Below, piece after piece: positions 9,198 to 19,773 of a DNA stretch of 27,468 nt. Source of the stretch: Nemertoderma westbladi (taxonomy: Eukaryota; Xenacoelomorpha; Nemertodermatida; Nemertodermatidae); assembly GCA_032718475.1 (NCBI GenBank), contig JAUCBJ010000790.1, positions 1-27,468 on the forward strand, written 5' to 3'. The position numbers and the translations under genes are program-made. How positions within the stretch are numbered: position 1 is the first letter of the stretch; every line of letters begins with the position of its first letter. The notes beneath the pieces were generated by a model. That model saw only the letters and a list, made by a program, of their open reading frames with translations. It did no database searches and was not told where the DNA came from.

Positions 9198-9873
9198 CGT
9201 ATAGAACTACATTTTTAAAACACATAATAATCATTGTTACTATGGCAACATTGAAGAGTTCTAGAACAATAGAAAAGTATCATATACTATTCTAGAACAT
9301 AAATAAAATATAATGATATAATGTTCTAGAACATACATCTAGTTTACTTTTAATTTTAAAATAGGTACCGGTAGTAAATTAAAAAAATATTATTTTAAAA
9401 TAAATTTCTGAATATATTTAAATTAATATTGATTAAAGCATGTTTTTGTATAACGATGTAGGCCTAACTTAGTTTATTTAACCAATGGGTATTGGCTTTT
9501 GTTGGCCTTTAATATTAATTTTCCTTTTCTTATATGTTGCCTCCTCGTGTATTCTGTCAGTTTATCGGGGAATATATCTTCATAGTTAATGCACTTCTCA
9601 CACAAATTTCTGGCGTCGTAAATTTTTCTTATTTATGGTATTGTATGGTATTTCTTTATGTTTGTGCACTTCGCACCGCAAACATTTTTTAAAAATTTCT
9701 TTAATTACGTGCAATTTTAAATTTGAAAAATAACTAGCTATATGTTCTAGAACAATATATTTTTTATTTATGTTCTAGAATAGTGTATAATATTTATATT
9801 TTGTTATAGAACTCTACAACGTTGCCATGGTAACAATGATTTATGTTATAAAAATGTAGTTCAACTGTTACCG
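9198..9873. mobile_element. Foldback-type element with ~145-bp inverted arms
   Basis: The left arm (about 9198-9362) and right arm (about 9711-9873) are imperfect inverted copies. Shared blocks in the same order are GAACTACATTTTT, TCATTGTTAC, TGGCAAC, AGAGTTCTA, CTATTCTAGAACATAAATAA and TGTTCTAGAACATA. The spacer of about 350 bp is AT-rich and encodes nothing I recognise. The arms repeat the palindrome GTTCTAGAAC several times. Long inverted arms with a non-coding centre fit a foldback or long-TIR non-autonomous DNA transposon. No target duplication was resolved because the outer limits are eroded. Confidence 0.75.
9821..9834. promoter_or_regulatory. RFX X-box-like site in right arm
   Basis: GTTGCCATGGTAAC is a near-ideal RFX X-box (two inverted GTTGCC/GGTAAC half-sites with a 2-bp spacer). 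The matching position in the left arm, 9236-9249, reads GTTACTATGGCAAC, slightly weaker. RFX factors drive ciliary genes in animals. The site lies 2.6 kb past the RIIAD1-like gene and 1 kb before the condensation-like gene, so any regulatory role is speculative. Confidence 0.4.
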
Positions 9874-10548
9874 AAAAATATCTACTAACGTTCTACAACA
9901 TTCACCAATATTTCACAAAAAATTATGGTTCAAAAAATGAAGTACCTAAAATTCTTCTAGAATAAAAAATATTTGTACAATATAGCAACATGACTATAAA
10001 TTTAGTTTTACTCAAAGTAGAAGAACTAGCTAGTGAAAAACTTGAGGGGGGTGTGCACACTCCATACTAAATAATGTCACTGAAAATATTTAATTTCAAA
10101 TAGGCTATTGATAGCGTAATGTTATAGGGGGGTGATATGGTTGGCTGTTTTATGGGGTAAGGTTACCTAGAGCCTTTTAGGGTAGTTAGTGTTTTTATCT
10201 TGCCTTGTGTTTGTTAAACCTGGAATTTTTACCCTAAATTTCTAGAGTTATGGCCATTGTTTATGCTTTTTTTGTGTATACTGCTAAACAACAAAAATGG
10301 TTGTTGATTATTTTTTTAAATTCTAACTTGTTTAACTTGTTAAAACTTATTTCAAATTACAAAATAAGTAGACTATAAATGCAGTTTTACATAATAAAAT
10401 GGATAAAATTCACTAGTTTCTAATAAAAACACTACCGGTACTACCATATAGAAATACTATCTAAATAAACACAACAGCCAAAATTTATTATTACGGAATA
10501 ATAAACTTATAATATGAATTTATTCATATTTGTGTCCACTTGGTTCCG
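9874..10548. other. AT-rich intron, nothing recognised
   Basis: No open frame of coding character, RNA gene or repeat family identified. Confidence 0.5.
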
Positions 10549-10775
10549 CGTTATGTTCTACGACATAAATCCTGCGCCATTAGGTACTGCCGCCCTGTTG
10601 TGATATATCTTGGTGTCGTGACATGTTGTTCTAACCAAAACAATAAACTAGAGTTTATAGCACAGGTTAAGGTTTAATATTTGCTAATAATCAGCTGTAA
10701 ATATAATAAAACTAGTGTATTACGCAGTACTAATGACGCAGGACTTAATGTCGCAGGACCTAATGACCCTAATCA
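10549..10775. mobile_element. Small inverted-repeat element upstream of the condensation-like gene
   Basis: CATAAATCCTGCGCCATTAG (from 10564) is repeated inverted near the right end, where the reverse complement reads CATTAAGTCCTGCGTCATTA, followed on both sides by GTACTGC. The right end also carries a 15-bp tandem of the core (ATGACGCAGGACTTA, ATGTCGCAGGACCTA) at about 10732-10761. It ends some 55 bp before the ATG at 10829, so it probably lies in the promoter or 5' UTR of that gene. Confidence 0.6.
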
Positions 10776-10828
10776 TACTACACCACTACCTGGATAGATA
10801 GTAATAATAATAGAGATTATCAAAAGTC

Positions 10829-12907
10829 ATGCCTGGACGTTTAATTCAAGATGTATTATGGGCCGCCGCTATTTCAATTGCAGTTGCAATTTTCATGAAT
10901 TATTATCTCAATGTTGGGCAACCCACACAACATATACCAACACAACATACACCAGTTACGAAACATCATTGGATTCCACCTCCCGTTCCCACCCCCACGA
11001 TACCACCAGAGTGGTAAGTAATATGTTTATGATACTGATTACATTTTGTTCCAATATTTCCGCCCGTAGCTAAATGTTCATCTTATAGTTCCGCCCGTGG
11101 CTACATTTTGTACTTATAGTTCCGCCCGGGGCTACATTTGGTTTTTATAGTTCCGCTCGTGGCTACAATTTGTTCATATAGTTCCGCGCGTGGCTATATT
11201 TTGTTCATACTGAACTATATATCTACGGAAAAATATATATAAAAAGCTTCGTTGTTTCATTATAGGAAAAAAAGACCGCTGATATTTGGTGAAGGCAAGA
11301 AGAATATTAAGGCGATTTTCAATAATATTAAGACGATTTTCAATAATATTGTGAATAAAGAGTTTTTCAAGAGTATTGTAAATATAAGTCGAATATGTGG
11401 GGAATGGTTATTAAAACTGTCAATAGGAATTATATGTACTATAATAGCTATTGGCGTTTATAGAGTAATATACGCTTTGGCACAAAGAGCCTCGGAGTAC
11501 ATGTCTGAAAGAGCCATAGGGTGCGTACTAGAGGAAGAACTCTTAAATGAACCCAATATTGTATGCAATATATTTTTCATTGGGAGTAAATTACCGGTAC
11601 AACCATCCATGGTAAAACGAGTAGTTGATAGAAAGTTAAAAAGCCACCCTATGTTGAGGGCCTGCCTTGACAAACGAGACAATGTCTTTTGGTTTTCCGA
11701 AATACCAAATGTCAACAATCTCACCATAGTTCAAAACTCCGATGATTGGCAAATATTTATTCAACAACAACTGCAATTAGTATTCGATAGAAAGCAGAAA
11801 CTCCCATTGTGGCGCATTACTATGGTCACTGCCGTAGATGAAGAGGATGATAAGAGAGAACAATATCAATTTCAGTTTGCAATAATCGTTGCATGTCATC
11901 CCGTTGTGATGGACAACTTTGCAATAGCTCAACTGGTTGATGAACTGCTAACTGCATTTGACCAAGCTTTTATTGGCAATGCAGAACAAGGTGACCCTCT
12001 TCCCATAGCAGAAGCGATGTCATATTATGTATATAAATATAGAAAGCCACCATTTATTCATCGAATGCTACTGGAGATTATAAAACTAAGCGTGATACAG
12101 AAGTGTATATTACCATTCGTGATTTACAACCCATATCCTAAAAAGTTCAGCGTATTTAACCAACAGTATCTCATAGAAAGCTTCACAAACACAGATGTAC
12201 CTCATCAAACGGCGTTACTTCCTATAAATGTCAGTAAAATGGACACAGGAGCATTTAAAAGATGTTGCACAAGTTATGAGGTTACAATTCAAGCGGCCTT
12301 GGTAACCCTATGTTTGTGTAGTTACCAACTTTTAGTGAATGGGGACATGGATGATAACGTTAGTATCACATGCAGAATCACGGTAAACATGAGGGAACTA
12401 GTCCCTGACATACCCCAGACTGTGGCGAGGCATTCTATTGATATACCTATAGGACCATATGTTGTACCAAAAGCTAATACATATACTAAAGAAACTTTTT
12501 GGGGCCTCGCGAAAAAAGTGTGTGATGACTTAAATGAAAATCTTACAGAAAAAGCTTTTACCACAATGTTAGAAGATGTTCGAATAGCAAGCTTATACAA
12601 GGAAGGTATGCCCAAAAAGGAACTTCGTTGTGATCAAAGAATATATGATCTAAAAATTACATACTTAGGAGAGTTGTTGGCCTTCCAGGAATCTCAGAAA
12701 AGAAATAAGGTTCGTCTCTTGTCAAGATATGGAGGCACATCCGGACACAATACGATAGGACCTGTGTTTGAGAACAATATTTGCGCTTCTTCAAACCAAA
12801 TATTTTGGACGGTGGTATATTATAAAAATGTTTCGACTTCGTCCGCTGCGAGATTGTATAAAGAGGGCATACAAAGGTATCTCGATGAAATAATATATGC
12901 TTTATGA
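10829..12907 (+). CDS. Membrane-anchored condensation/acyltransferase-like protein (2 exons)
   Basis: Two exons, 10829-11013 and 11266-12907, join across a 252-bp intron (GAGTG|GTAAGT ... TTATAG|GAAA) to encode 608 aa; the junction makes a Trp codon. The N-terminal segment (about 9-28) is hydrophobic, then comes a Pro/Thr/His-rich linker, then a second hydrophobic helix (about 109-133), so the protein is likely membrane-anchored. The rest looks like one CoA-dependent acyltransferase/condensation fold, as in alcohol acetyltransferases and NRPS condensation domains. At about 273-279 lies HPVVMDN, aligned with the catalytic HHxxxDG motif and followed by the usual helix (AIAQLVDELL). The second His, the catalytic base in the family, is Pro and the Gly is Asn. 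Either the enzyme is divergent or it has become a binding protein. AATAAA follows at 12949. The fold assignment is from pattern only; no exact family is claimed. Confidence 0.8.
11045..11213 (+). repeat. Intronic ~36-bp tandem repeat
   Basis: Five degenerate units of TATAGTTCCGCCCGTGGCTA followed by CATTTTGTTC fill most of the only intron of the condensation-like gene. The CCGCCCG core is GC-rich against an AT-rich background. Confidence 0.85.
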
Positions 12908-12948
12908 CTCACCACAATTAATTTCGTCATTTAAGGACAATTAAAAAG

Positions 12949-12954
12949 AATAAA
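12949..12954 (+). other. Candidate polyadenylation signal of the condensation-like gene
   Basis: AATAAA 42 nt after the TGA stop... the first canonical hexamer downstream. Confidence 0.5.
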
Positions 12955-13361
12955 TTCAATAATTACTTTAGCATTATGTGCGATGTGGCAAAATTTGTGG
13001 GCGAGAGTTTTAAACTGTTGTTATAGCTACGTCAGTCATATTAATTGTTAAGGGACACATTTTATGGTCTCAAGGAAGAACGTTTGCTTTGTTTGTGTCT
13101 CTTTTAAGGTTGTTTATGATCTTCTAAAACTTATTTGTAATATAAATTATACTGGTTTATTTATAACTGAGTGTAACGGTCATAAATTAAATTGAGGTAG
13201 CTGAATCCGAATCCGTGGGATTGCCAAGTTCAATTGTAAAATTTTGATAAGGTTTCACCAGTTGATGTACGTTTTCTAACGTCCGGTTACCATGTAAAAT
13301 CTTCTTAATACTTCTTCAAATTTTTTTTTTATATATTAGATTGACTTATGTTAGGGTTTAA
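12955..13361. other. Intronic/intergenic DNA, nothing recognised
   Basis: No coding, RNA or repeat signal seen apart from an A/T run near 13317. Confidence 0.45.
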
Positions 13362-13645
13362 AAAAGTAAAAGTAAAAGTAAATTTTCTTCGGCCGCTAGG
13401 CCAGGGATTACGCACAAAGTCTGACGACTTATTTCCAGTGCGGTCCCCCCAGAACTTTACTCCCCAGAGGAAACTCCAGTACTCATTTAGCTACCACTTA
13501 AGGATGCAAGGCAGAGATGCGCCCTGGCTGGTCCCTTTAAAGCATTCGTGCCGAAACGAAAACTGCCCATGTGAGGATCGAACCCACGACCTTCAGGAGA
13601 TGTGAATTCAATGCAACCACTACACCAAGGTGGAACCTTGGTGAA
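13362..13645 (-). mobile_element. tRNA-derived SINE
   Basis: On the minus strand a tRNA-like head has A box TGGTGTAGTGG (13627-13617) and B box GGGTTCGATCC (13585-13575) at normal spacing. It is followed by a unique body of about 190 bp and a tail of TTTACTTTTACTTTTACTTT repeats (13388-13362). Pol III boxes, body and simple-repeat tail in that order define a SINE. The short palindromic duplication AACCTTGGTGAACCTTGG lies just outside the head. The head is close to Glu/Gln-type tRNAs but the anticodon stem is not preserved. Confidence 0.8.
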
Positions 13646-13830
13646 CCTTGGTTGCATGACGGTTTTAAATATGATTGAGGCCTGTGCAATCAACTATAAC
13701 CAAAATAATCAAACAAATATGCCCATAATGCACTAGCCTAGTCACCATATCCTGTGCAAATTCACCGTAGAAGCACGAAAAGTAATAAACAACTTTGTGA
13801 TGTCTATTGCTCTATTGTATTGTTTGGGAG

Positions 13831-14450
13831 TCTTTATCGCCCCAGGTCCTTTATCGCCCCAGGTCCTTTATCGCCCCTGTCATTATATACAGGCTACATT
13901 CTCTAAACTTTCCCATACTCCCCCATTATATACAGGCGACATACTCTCAACTTCCCATACTACCCCTAAGTCACATATTTTAGTACAGTTTACAGTTATA
14001 GTTATACTCAAATAGTTTCAGTTAGAGAAGGTCTACAATTAGAAAAATCATATTTCCTTATTTAATTTATAGACATAGCAGTCGCTTGGTCTAATTGCTT
14101 TCTTTGAAGAGGACCCAAATTTCCTGGACCACTAAGCACTGTTTGAGCATGGGCAATGCTGCAGACTAGCTCTACGCAGGCTTTCATCCGTTACTGGTCG
14201 ATAAATGGGAACATTGATATGTTGATGGAAGGGTTTAATGTGGAAGATCCCCACTGACGGTGCACAGGCATTCCCTGGCTTACTAGGCCAAAACGTTTCT
14301 TCCATGCAAAATCCATATTTGTCACAGCGGCGATAAGTTAGTTACCAGGGCCGATAAAGACCCGGGGGCGATAAGGGAAAATTTTAGGGGCGATAAGTGC
14401 ACAGGGGGCGATAAGGTTCAGAGGCGGTAAAGGTGCAAGAGGCGATATGG
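13831..14450. mobile_element. Element bounded by opposed GGGGCGATAA arrays
   Basis: The left end holds three copies of TTTATCGCCCCAGGTCC (13833-13876). The right end holds about seven copies of the inverse motif, GGGGCGATAA and variants, between 14327 and 14447. Just inside the left end is a duplicated ~43-bp unit starting ATTATATACAGGC (13882 and 13925). The two arrays point in opposite directions and enclose a decayed minus-strand reading frame at 14316-14062. The arrangement resembles subterminal transposase-binding repeats of a DNA transposon, but I cannot name a superfamily. Confidence 0.6.
14062..14316 (-). pseudogene. Decayed reading frame inside the GCGATAA element
   Basis: From an ATG at 14316 the frame runs 85 codons to TAA at 14062, broken once by an in-frame TAA at 14193-14191. 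The two halves (MDFAWKKRFGLVSQ.. and RMKACVELVCSIAHAQ..) have mixed, protein-like composition unlike AT-rich random frames. The GGGGCGATAA array lies immediately upstream of the ATG on this strand, in promoter position. I do not recognise a family; a fragment of a transposon-encoded or captured protein is possible. Confidence 0.4.
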
Positions 14451-15302
14451 CCCTACAATTGGGTTTGTGGGGGCGCTGATCCATAAGAAATTCTGCAGTC
14501 TGTCCCAAAGGGTTAAATGCCTAAAAGTGAAAACTTGTTTTAATTCAATTACTTAGCTTTGGGGTTCCATTAATAATGAACTTGTCGCTCTGGAGTTACC
14601 AAATATTTTGAACGTTAATAACTCGATGAACACTCGATTAAATTAAACCAAACTTGGTACACATATTGTATGCAGTATGTCGAAAGTTTAGAAATTTTAC
14701 AAATGAATATATTGAGATTTATTTACATTTATTCAAATAAGACGTTGATAATCTCGTTAGGATTTTTGATTACATATAAATTTCTGGAGTTTGCTATAGC
14801 TATAGCCATGATCTATGTCCATAACAACGCATTCCCATTCTTCTAATTTTAAATTTTTCTACTCATTTTCACAATGTTGTTTGCATTAATTAATTCTCAA
14901 TTATATAAAACATTAGCAAGGACACCTTAGAAACGGCAAGTATGTATAGCAACGACGAGTTTACCTTATCAAAGGGTAGTTGTACGTGGTATATTTATGG
15001 GGCCATCATTCAAAATAAAGGGTAGTCATTAGTCAACTACCTTATAATATGGTCAATTTTTAGGCCCGCGTAGCGAGACCTCTCGAAGTATTCACTCAGT
15101 TTTTGTCAATATTTACTATTAATACTACTAGGTCGATCGAGCTCGGACATGTATATTTACAAAAGTATGAAATTTCTAATAAATATATGTACGGTACAAA
15201 AATACATTGTTGAGTTTTTCCTTTCTTCTCTGCGTTTTTCCTCCCTCTCTGGTCATTTTTCCGCGTAATTCTTTCCCCCCCTTGTTTACAGTCTGTTTTA
15301 CC
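14451..15302. other. AT-rich DNA, nothing recognised
   Basis: No coding frame or repeat family seen. GGGTAGT recurs near 14976 and 15021 without clear meaning. Confidence 0.45.
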
Positions 15303-15375
15303 CCAGCCCTAGCTCAGTTGGTAGAGCGAGGGACTTGGAATCTCTAGGTACCGAGTTCAATCCCTCAATCCGGTG
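15303..15375 (+). tRNA. tRNA-Pro(UGG)-like sequence, probably a pseudogene or SINE head
   Basis: A box TAGCTCAGTTGG (15310-15321), a good D-arm, an anticodon stem AGGGA/TCTCT with one G-U pair, and loop CTTGGAA giving anticodon TGG (15336-15338). The B box GAGTTCAATCC is present. The T stem is poor, and the 5' seven bases (CCAGCCC) do not pair with the sequence after the T-arm, so the acceptor stem is lost. It is therefore likely non-functional. Confidence 0.5.
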
Positions 15376-16113
15376 AATAGTTTTTTATTGTAAGATTGGT
15401 ACAGTAGTACGCCATTCAAGGAGACAGGGACGCGAACCTTTGCGCGATATCGCGCTTGTTTTTAATTACAATCAGTAATCAGGAACACTTTTGGCAATGG
15501 TTTAGAAAAGTATTGATATTTTAAGAAATTACCAGAAATAGACTAATAATAACGACCGATGATGGTATGCATTGGGGAAGGTAAGAATAATGTTTGGTCA
15601 CTAGAAAATGATGTTAGAAATTCTACACACAGACAGACTTCTATAGTTCGACCGCTAGGGGGTGAATGACTAGGTCCATTAATTGTACCTCTACGCAAAG
15701 GCTCATCTGGACTTACGCGCTGCGCGAAATCTCCGCGAAATCCGAACGTATTTTGGAAGTAACTTCATGTTACCGTGATGGAACGGGACCCAAACATTTA
15801 TATTTGAGCTTGGCATCCGACAAATTCCGATTCAAATTTATTGAATATTGGATTCATTGAATAATATTGATGTTGATATGAAGTTGAAGGTGAATTTAAC
15901 GTCAATGTCTTTTACTCGTAATCCCACCTTCCCATGTACTCAATATTATAATTTTTACAGAAATTCCCCAGCCCACCCCCTACGCACCATACTGTAGCAA
16001 AATAACACAGCAGTGGTGTAACTTTGCAACTCTTTAATAATGATGTATAATAATATCACTGTACCTTATGATATTAAGAAAGACAATAAATGCTATTTGT
16101 AAACCATTCCAAA
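15376..16113. other. DNA without a recognised gene
   Basis: A 64-codon open frame at 15666-15860 has no domain signal. The stretch from 16113 down to about 16030 should be the 3' UTR of the minus-strand protease gene; a variant signal ATTAAA lies at 16038-16033 on that strand. Confidence 0.45.
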
Positions 16114-18599
16114 TCAATTGTTATTAAGAAGTGAAGTTAAATACAAGTTTAGAACAATATCGTCTCCCACCGATGTCGTAGGGAAATCGAGTAAACATTT
16201 CGGGCACTTAGGTCTTAAAACCATCCCAGAGAACTCCGTTACATTCGAAGTTTCGCCGCATCTTGGGCACTCGTAGTCCAAGTTCTGCAGACCTTTTAGT
16301 GATTTGAACATACTGGATGCAGCCTTGGCCCCGTGTGCTTGGAAGTTGGAAAGTTCAGCCGGAAACAAATCGGAAACGGTCCAATAAACATCTATAAAGT
16401 TCATGTCTAGGAATTGGGCCGTCCGGACGCGAAAAAACCCATTGTCCGCCCAATTGGAACCCCAGGAGTTCATGAACCTCAATCCTTTTGAGTCAAAACT
16501 GGTTAGCACAACGGCGTGCCCTCCCAATTGGGGATTCCCACATCGCCTTCTAATGTCCAACTCATTGTTAGTTAGAATTCCGCGTGGATTCGCTCTATAG
16601 AACCAAGAAAACTGGTCCCATTCATCATCAGTCAGCCGAAACGTCGCTAGTACCGGTCGTTTAGCTACCACCGCCTGCAGTGTTCCTTCTTGGTCTACCT
16701 GTTGGCAGTGTAGCCGATACATGGGGCAGATTTCCTGCAACACTTTCAGTGATTTCGCCCCGTGTTTTCCGTACTTGACGACCATCTCATCCCTGAGGTG
16801 GAATAACGACGGATATCCACCTTCTCTGCCGACTATTCGGCTCATCGATAGATGCAATACGGCTGCGGCGGCGTTCGCGTAACACGTACTGCCTACTTGC
16901 CGTTTTGCTGAGAAGCCGTCATTGGCTTTATTGATGTAGAGATCTAAGGATATTGTGGATAACAGGTCGGCTATAGCGTCTTCACAACAAATAACATCTC
17001 TCGCAAATTCACAAACATCGTATATAAGAGACGGGTGATTTACCTGCACGAACAGTTTCGTCTCATTATTAATACCATCGATTTCCCAACCTCGTTTCAC
17101 GAATATCGTCCGAAGTAACTTGGTCGTAGTAATTATCGAACTCAATCGGAACATCAGCCTTGCACCACTTTCCCAATCATATTGCTCGTTGCTGTACAAC
17201 CGACGTGGGTTGTCTATATCTCGCTTCGTGATATAACAACAAAATATCGTAACGCCTTCCAAATGGTTAATAAGATAGGCGGGTATGTGATTTTTATCTG
17301 TTGGTTTACCGTCTGAGACAATGAACAGAAGTTTATTGTGGTGCTGGTGGCGTTGCGTTTTGAACAGTTCTGTGGCTTTCTGTATCGCCTCGATGAAAGG
17401 AGTGTTTCCATATATAAATCGTTCGATGCTTCTCAACATTCCGTCCATTCTAACGTCAGTAACTTCATTGTCTCCTGCACAACCTCGCAATACATCGTAA
17501 GCGGCGTGCGCCGACATGATAGCCTTAGTAGTGACTCCAACAAGCAACATATCTAAAACCTTATCAATGACCTCATGAACCTCACTGTCTGTCCCCACAA
17601 TGTAATGCGTGGCCCCCAACATGGAATTCGCTATGAAATAAGTTAACCTATACTCCGGTTAAAATCAAACCCATCAAACCGTTTATGATAAATAATATTT
17701 GTTAAGTGGTGCCCCTTCATGCCTAATGAGGAACGCAAGAAGTGATCCAAGCTCCCTAAACAATAAACGTATGTAATCATTGCAATAAAAACTCCTGTAA
17801 TTTGTCTTCTATAGTATTTTTTGCATTTTGTGGTTGGCCACGAAAAAGGACCCTTTCGTCACAAAACTTAGTTCCCAGATGTTCAGTAGGCGAACTGCAT
17901 TATGATCATAAACTTATTAATTATTGTCTTAATTATAAATTGTTGTACGTCACAGCCTGGGTTGTGGGCTCCCTTTTTAACCAGGGTACATTTTAACCTG
18001 TTCTCCGCGAAGCACGACGGAACATCCAACACCAGATATTATCCTCGTCCCATTCGGCAATATTCTGAACAGATGTCATGACACCGGACGCCAAAACCCC
18101 TACCCCTGTATTCCTACATGCCGACGGCAGAACATCTCTCACAACCGTCCGTAGAAACTCCTGATCTCTACGAAGGAACGCGAGGACAGCTACAGCATCC
18201 TCACGCGTTATCCATTTCGCTATCACCCCTACACGCCCCCATGTTGCAATATTCGGCGCTCCATTATTCTCAAGTAGTAACAAGACCTCGTTTATAATTT
18301 CTTCCAAACTTTGTACTCCTTCATTGTCATCGGCGTTCATATCAACTCTCGCTAAAGTATTCAGCACATCGAATATAATAGGACTTCCTTTCGCTCCCAC
18401 TCCCAACGCAAACACGTGATTGTCTGAGGAGACATCGTGTCTGATCAAACCATCAACGACAGAGAATATAGATCGAGATTCGAGACCATGTCACTGGTTT
18501 TGCATGCGTCCCTTCCGTAATGTTTTGTGTTAAGTGAGTCTCAATGTTTGATCTCATCGACCCAGATACATCTAAAAGTATGCCTATCAAGGTGGCCAT
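16114..18599 (-). CDS. vWA + papain-like cysteine protease + zinc-ribbon protein (2 exons, frameshift in exon 1)
   Basis: Exon 1 (18599-17998) and exon 2 (17630-16114) join phase-compatibly (ACAG|GTTAAA ... TTCATAG|CGAATT), about 705 aa in all. Exon 1 starts MATLIGILLDVSGSM, the MIDAS Asp-x-Ser-x-Ser of a vWA domain. Exon 2 adds the MIDAS Thr (GNTPF) and Asp (LLFIVSDGKPTD), so one metal-binding vWA is split by a long helical insertion. Next comes a papain-like domain with Cys in RQVGSTCYANA (exon-2 residue 247), His in GGHAVVL (369) and Asn in MNSWGSNWADNGFF (385): a complete triad. A C-terminal zinc ribbon has CPRC and CPKC (452-476). The start context is strong (A at -3, G at +4). Exon 1 length is one base too long for its frame, and the reading frame shifts near 18515-18465, so it is either an assembly error or an early pseudogene. 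Exon 2 is intact. The substrate is unknown. Confidence 0.82.
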
Positions 18600-18791
18600 T
18601 GTTGTGATAGAAATCCATTCACAGTTCAGTCCTATATACTACTGACTTCCCTTGTGTCTGCCATTGCCTTTCAACATACACTAAAAAACATAGTAAACCA
18701 TTTTTATATAAAAAAAACGGCAATTCTCGAAAAAGAACGCTCCCGCCAGTTTATTTCGACAAATTACGTTTAAATTAACTCGAAATATGCG

Positions 18792-19128
18792 TTATTTGCG
18801 ATATAAACACAGTTTATCTTGAAAAAAATTTCCGATAATAAAGAATCGCATTATAATTGAAATAAATGGCGTTCGTTTTGCAGAATCGTCGGTTTCTGAT
18901 TCTAAAATCGTATTCATAAAACTTAGCACAAAATTGTTTCTGGTGGAGAATAAATTACGGTAACATTTCAAATGTACGAATGTATCACAACTCTCGCATT
19001 GGACGATCTTACTCCTAGAGTTTGTTCCTCGTTGACAGACGGGACAGTTGATCTTCGGTGCCCGCGTCGTACGCGTCGGGATGGGTGTGGCTAAGCGTGT
19101 GACCCACGTATGGCTAAGTCACACGAAT
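18792..19128 (-). CDS. PHD-like zinc-binding reading frame (partial)
   Basis: About 110 open codons from a TGA at 19129 to TAA at 18792, with no ATG before the motif. It contains C-x2-C-x12-C-x2-C-x4-H-x2-C (CPVC at 19046, ending at the Cys codon at 18965), the first six ligands of a PHD/RING-type finger, after a Thr/Pro/Arg-rich lead. The last two ligands are not seen. It could be an exon of an unknown gene or a fragment of a retroelement ORF1, some of which carry PHD fingers. Confidence 0.45.
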
Positions 19129-19129
19129 A

Positions 19130-19773
19130 GTTCCCAAAAGGCACTTTGGCATTCTGGCATTTAATTGTAAGTCAGTGATGATATTACTGCATTATACAGT
19201 ATGCCTAAGTGTGCATAGCATTAGCTTGATTGGAACATGTTTAAATATAAAATGAATTACACCGCGCAATTGTAGGTCATACCTATTTTAATGTAAATCT
19301 TTTAGGCCCTATTTCTATTTTTTGCCTATTTCGGGTTAGCCGAGTCCCGTGCTGCTAGAGGGCACACGAACGTGTAACATCTTTCACATTAGGCCTACTG
19401 GGAACTCCTTATTTTAGCTTTAGTTTAGTCTCCACCGATAATATTGTTTAAATTGTATAAACTACTGTAACATTCTACGGCAAACCGGTTGCAAATTGCC
19501 AATTGGGGTGTCGTTTCAGCCTTCCTATAGGGTTAATGTTAAACTAATATTGAAAAATTAGTCGTTCCATCGTTCATCGTTCCAAATGCACGGCGGATGT
19601 GTTATATAATGGTTCGTGAGTCAAAAGTCATCGCCAAAACGGAATTTACGTCACTTTTTTCTTCGGTCACAGATTAACCCCACTTAGTATTTCTGTGTTT
19701 GCATAGTCCAGCCAATTTACTTTTAAGTGGGAGGTAATCCAAGCTAATTCAGGTGGAATTATGCTAATGCTAA
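19130..19773. other. DNA without a recognised gene
   Basis: No coding frame, RNA gene or repeat family seen. Confidence 0.4.

Noticed and set aside
13487-13693. 68-codon minus-strand open frame
   Set aside because: Lies within the SINE; such frames recur in SINE bodies by chance.
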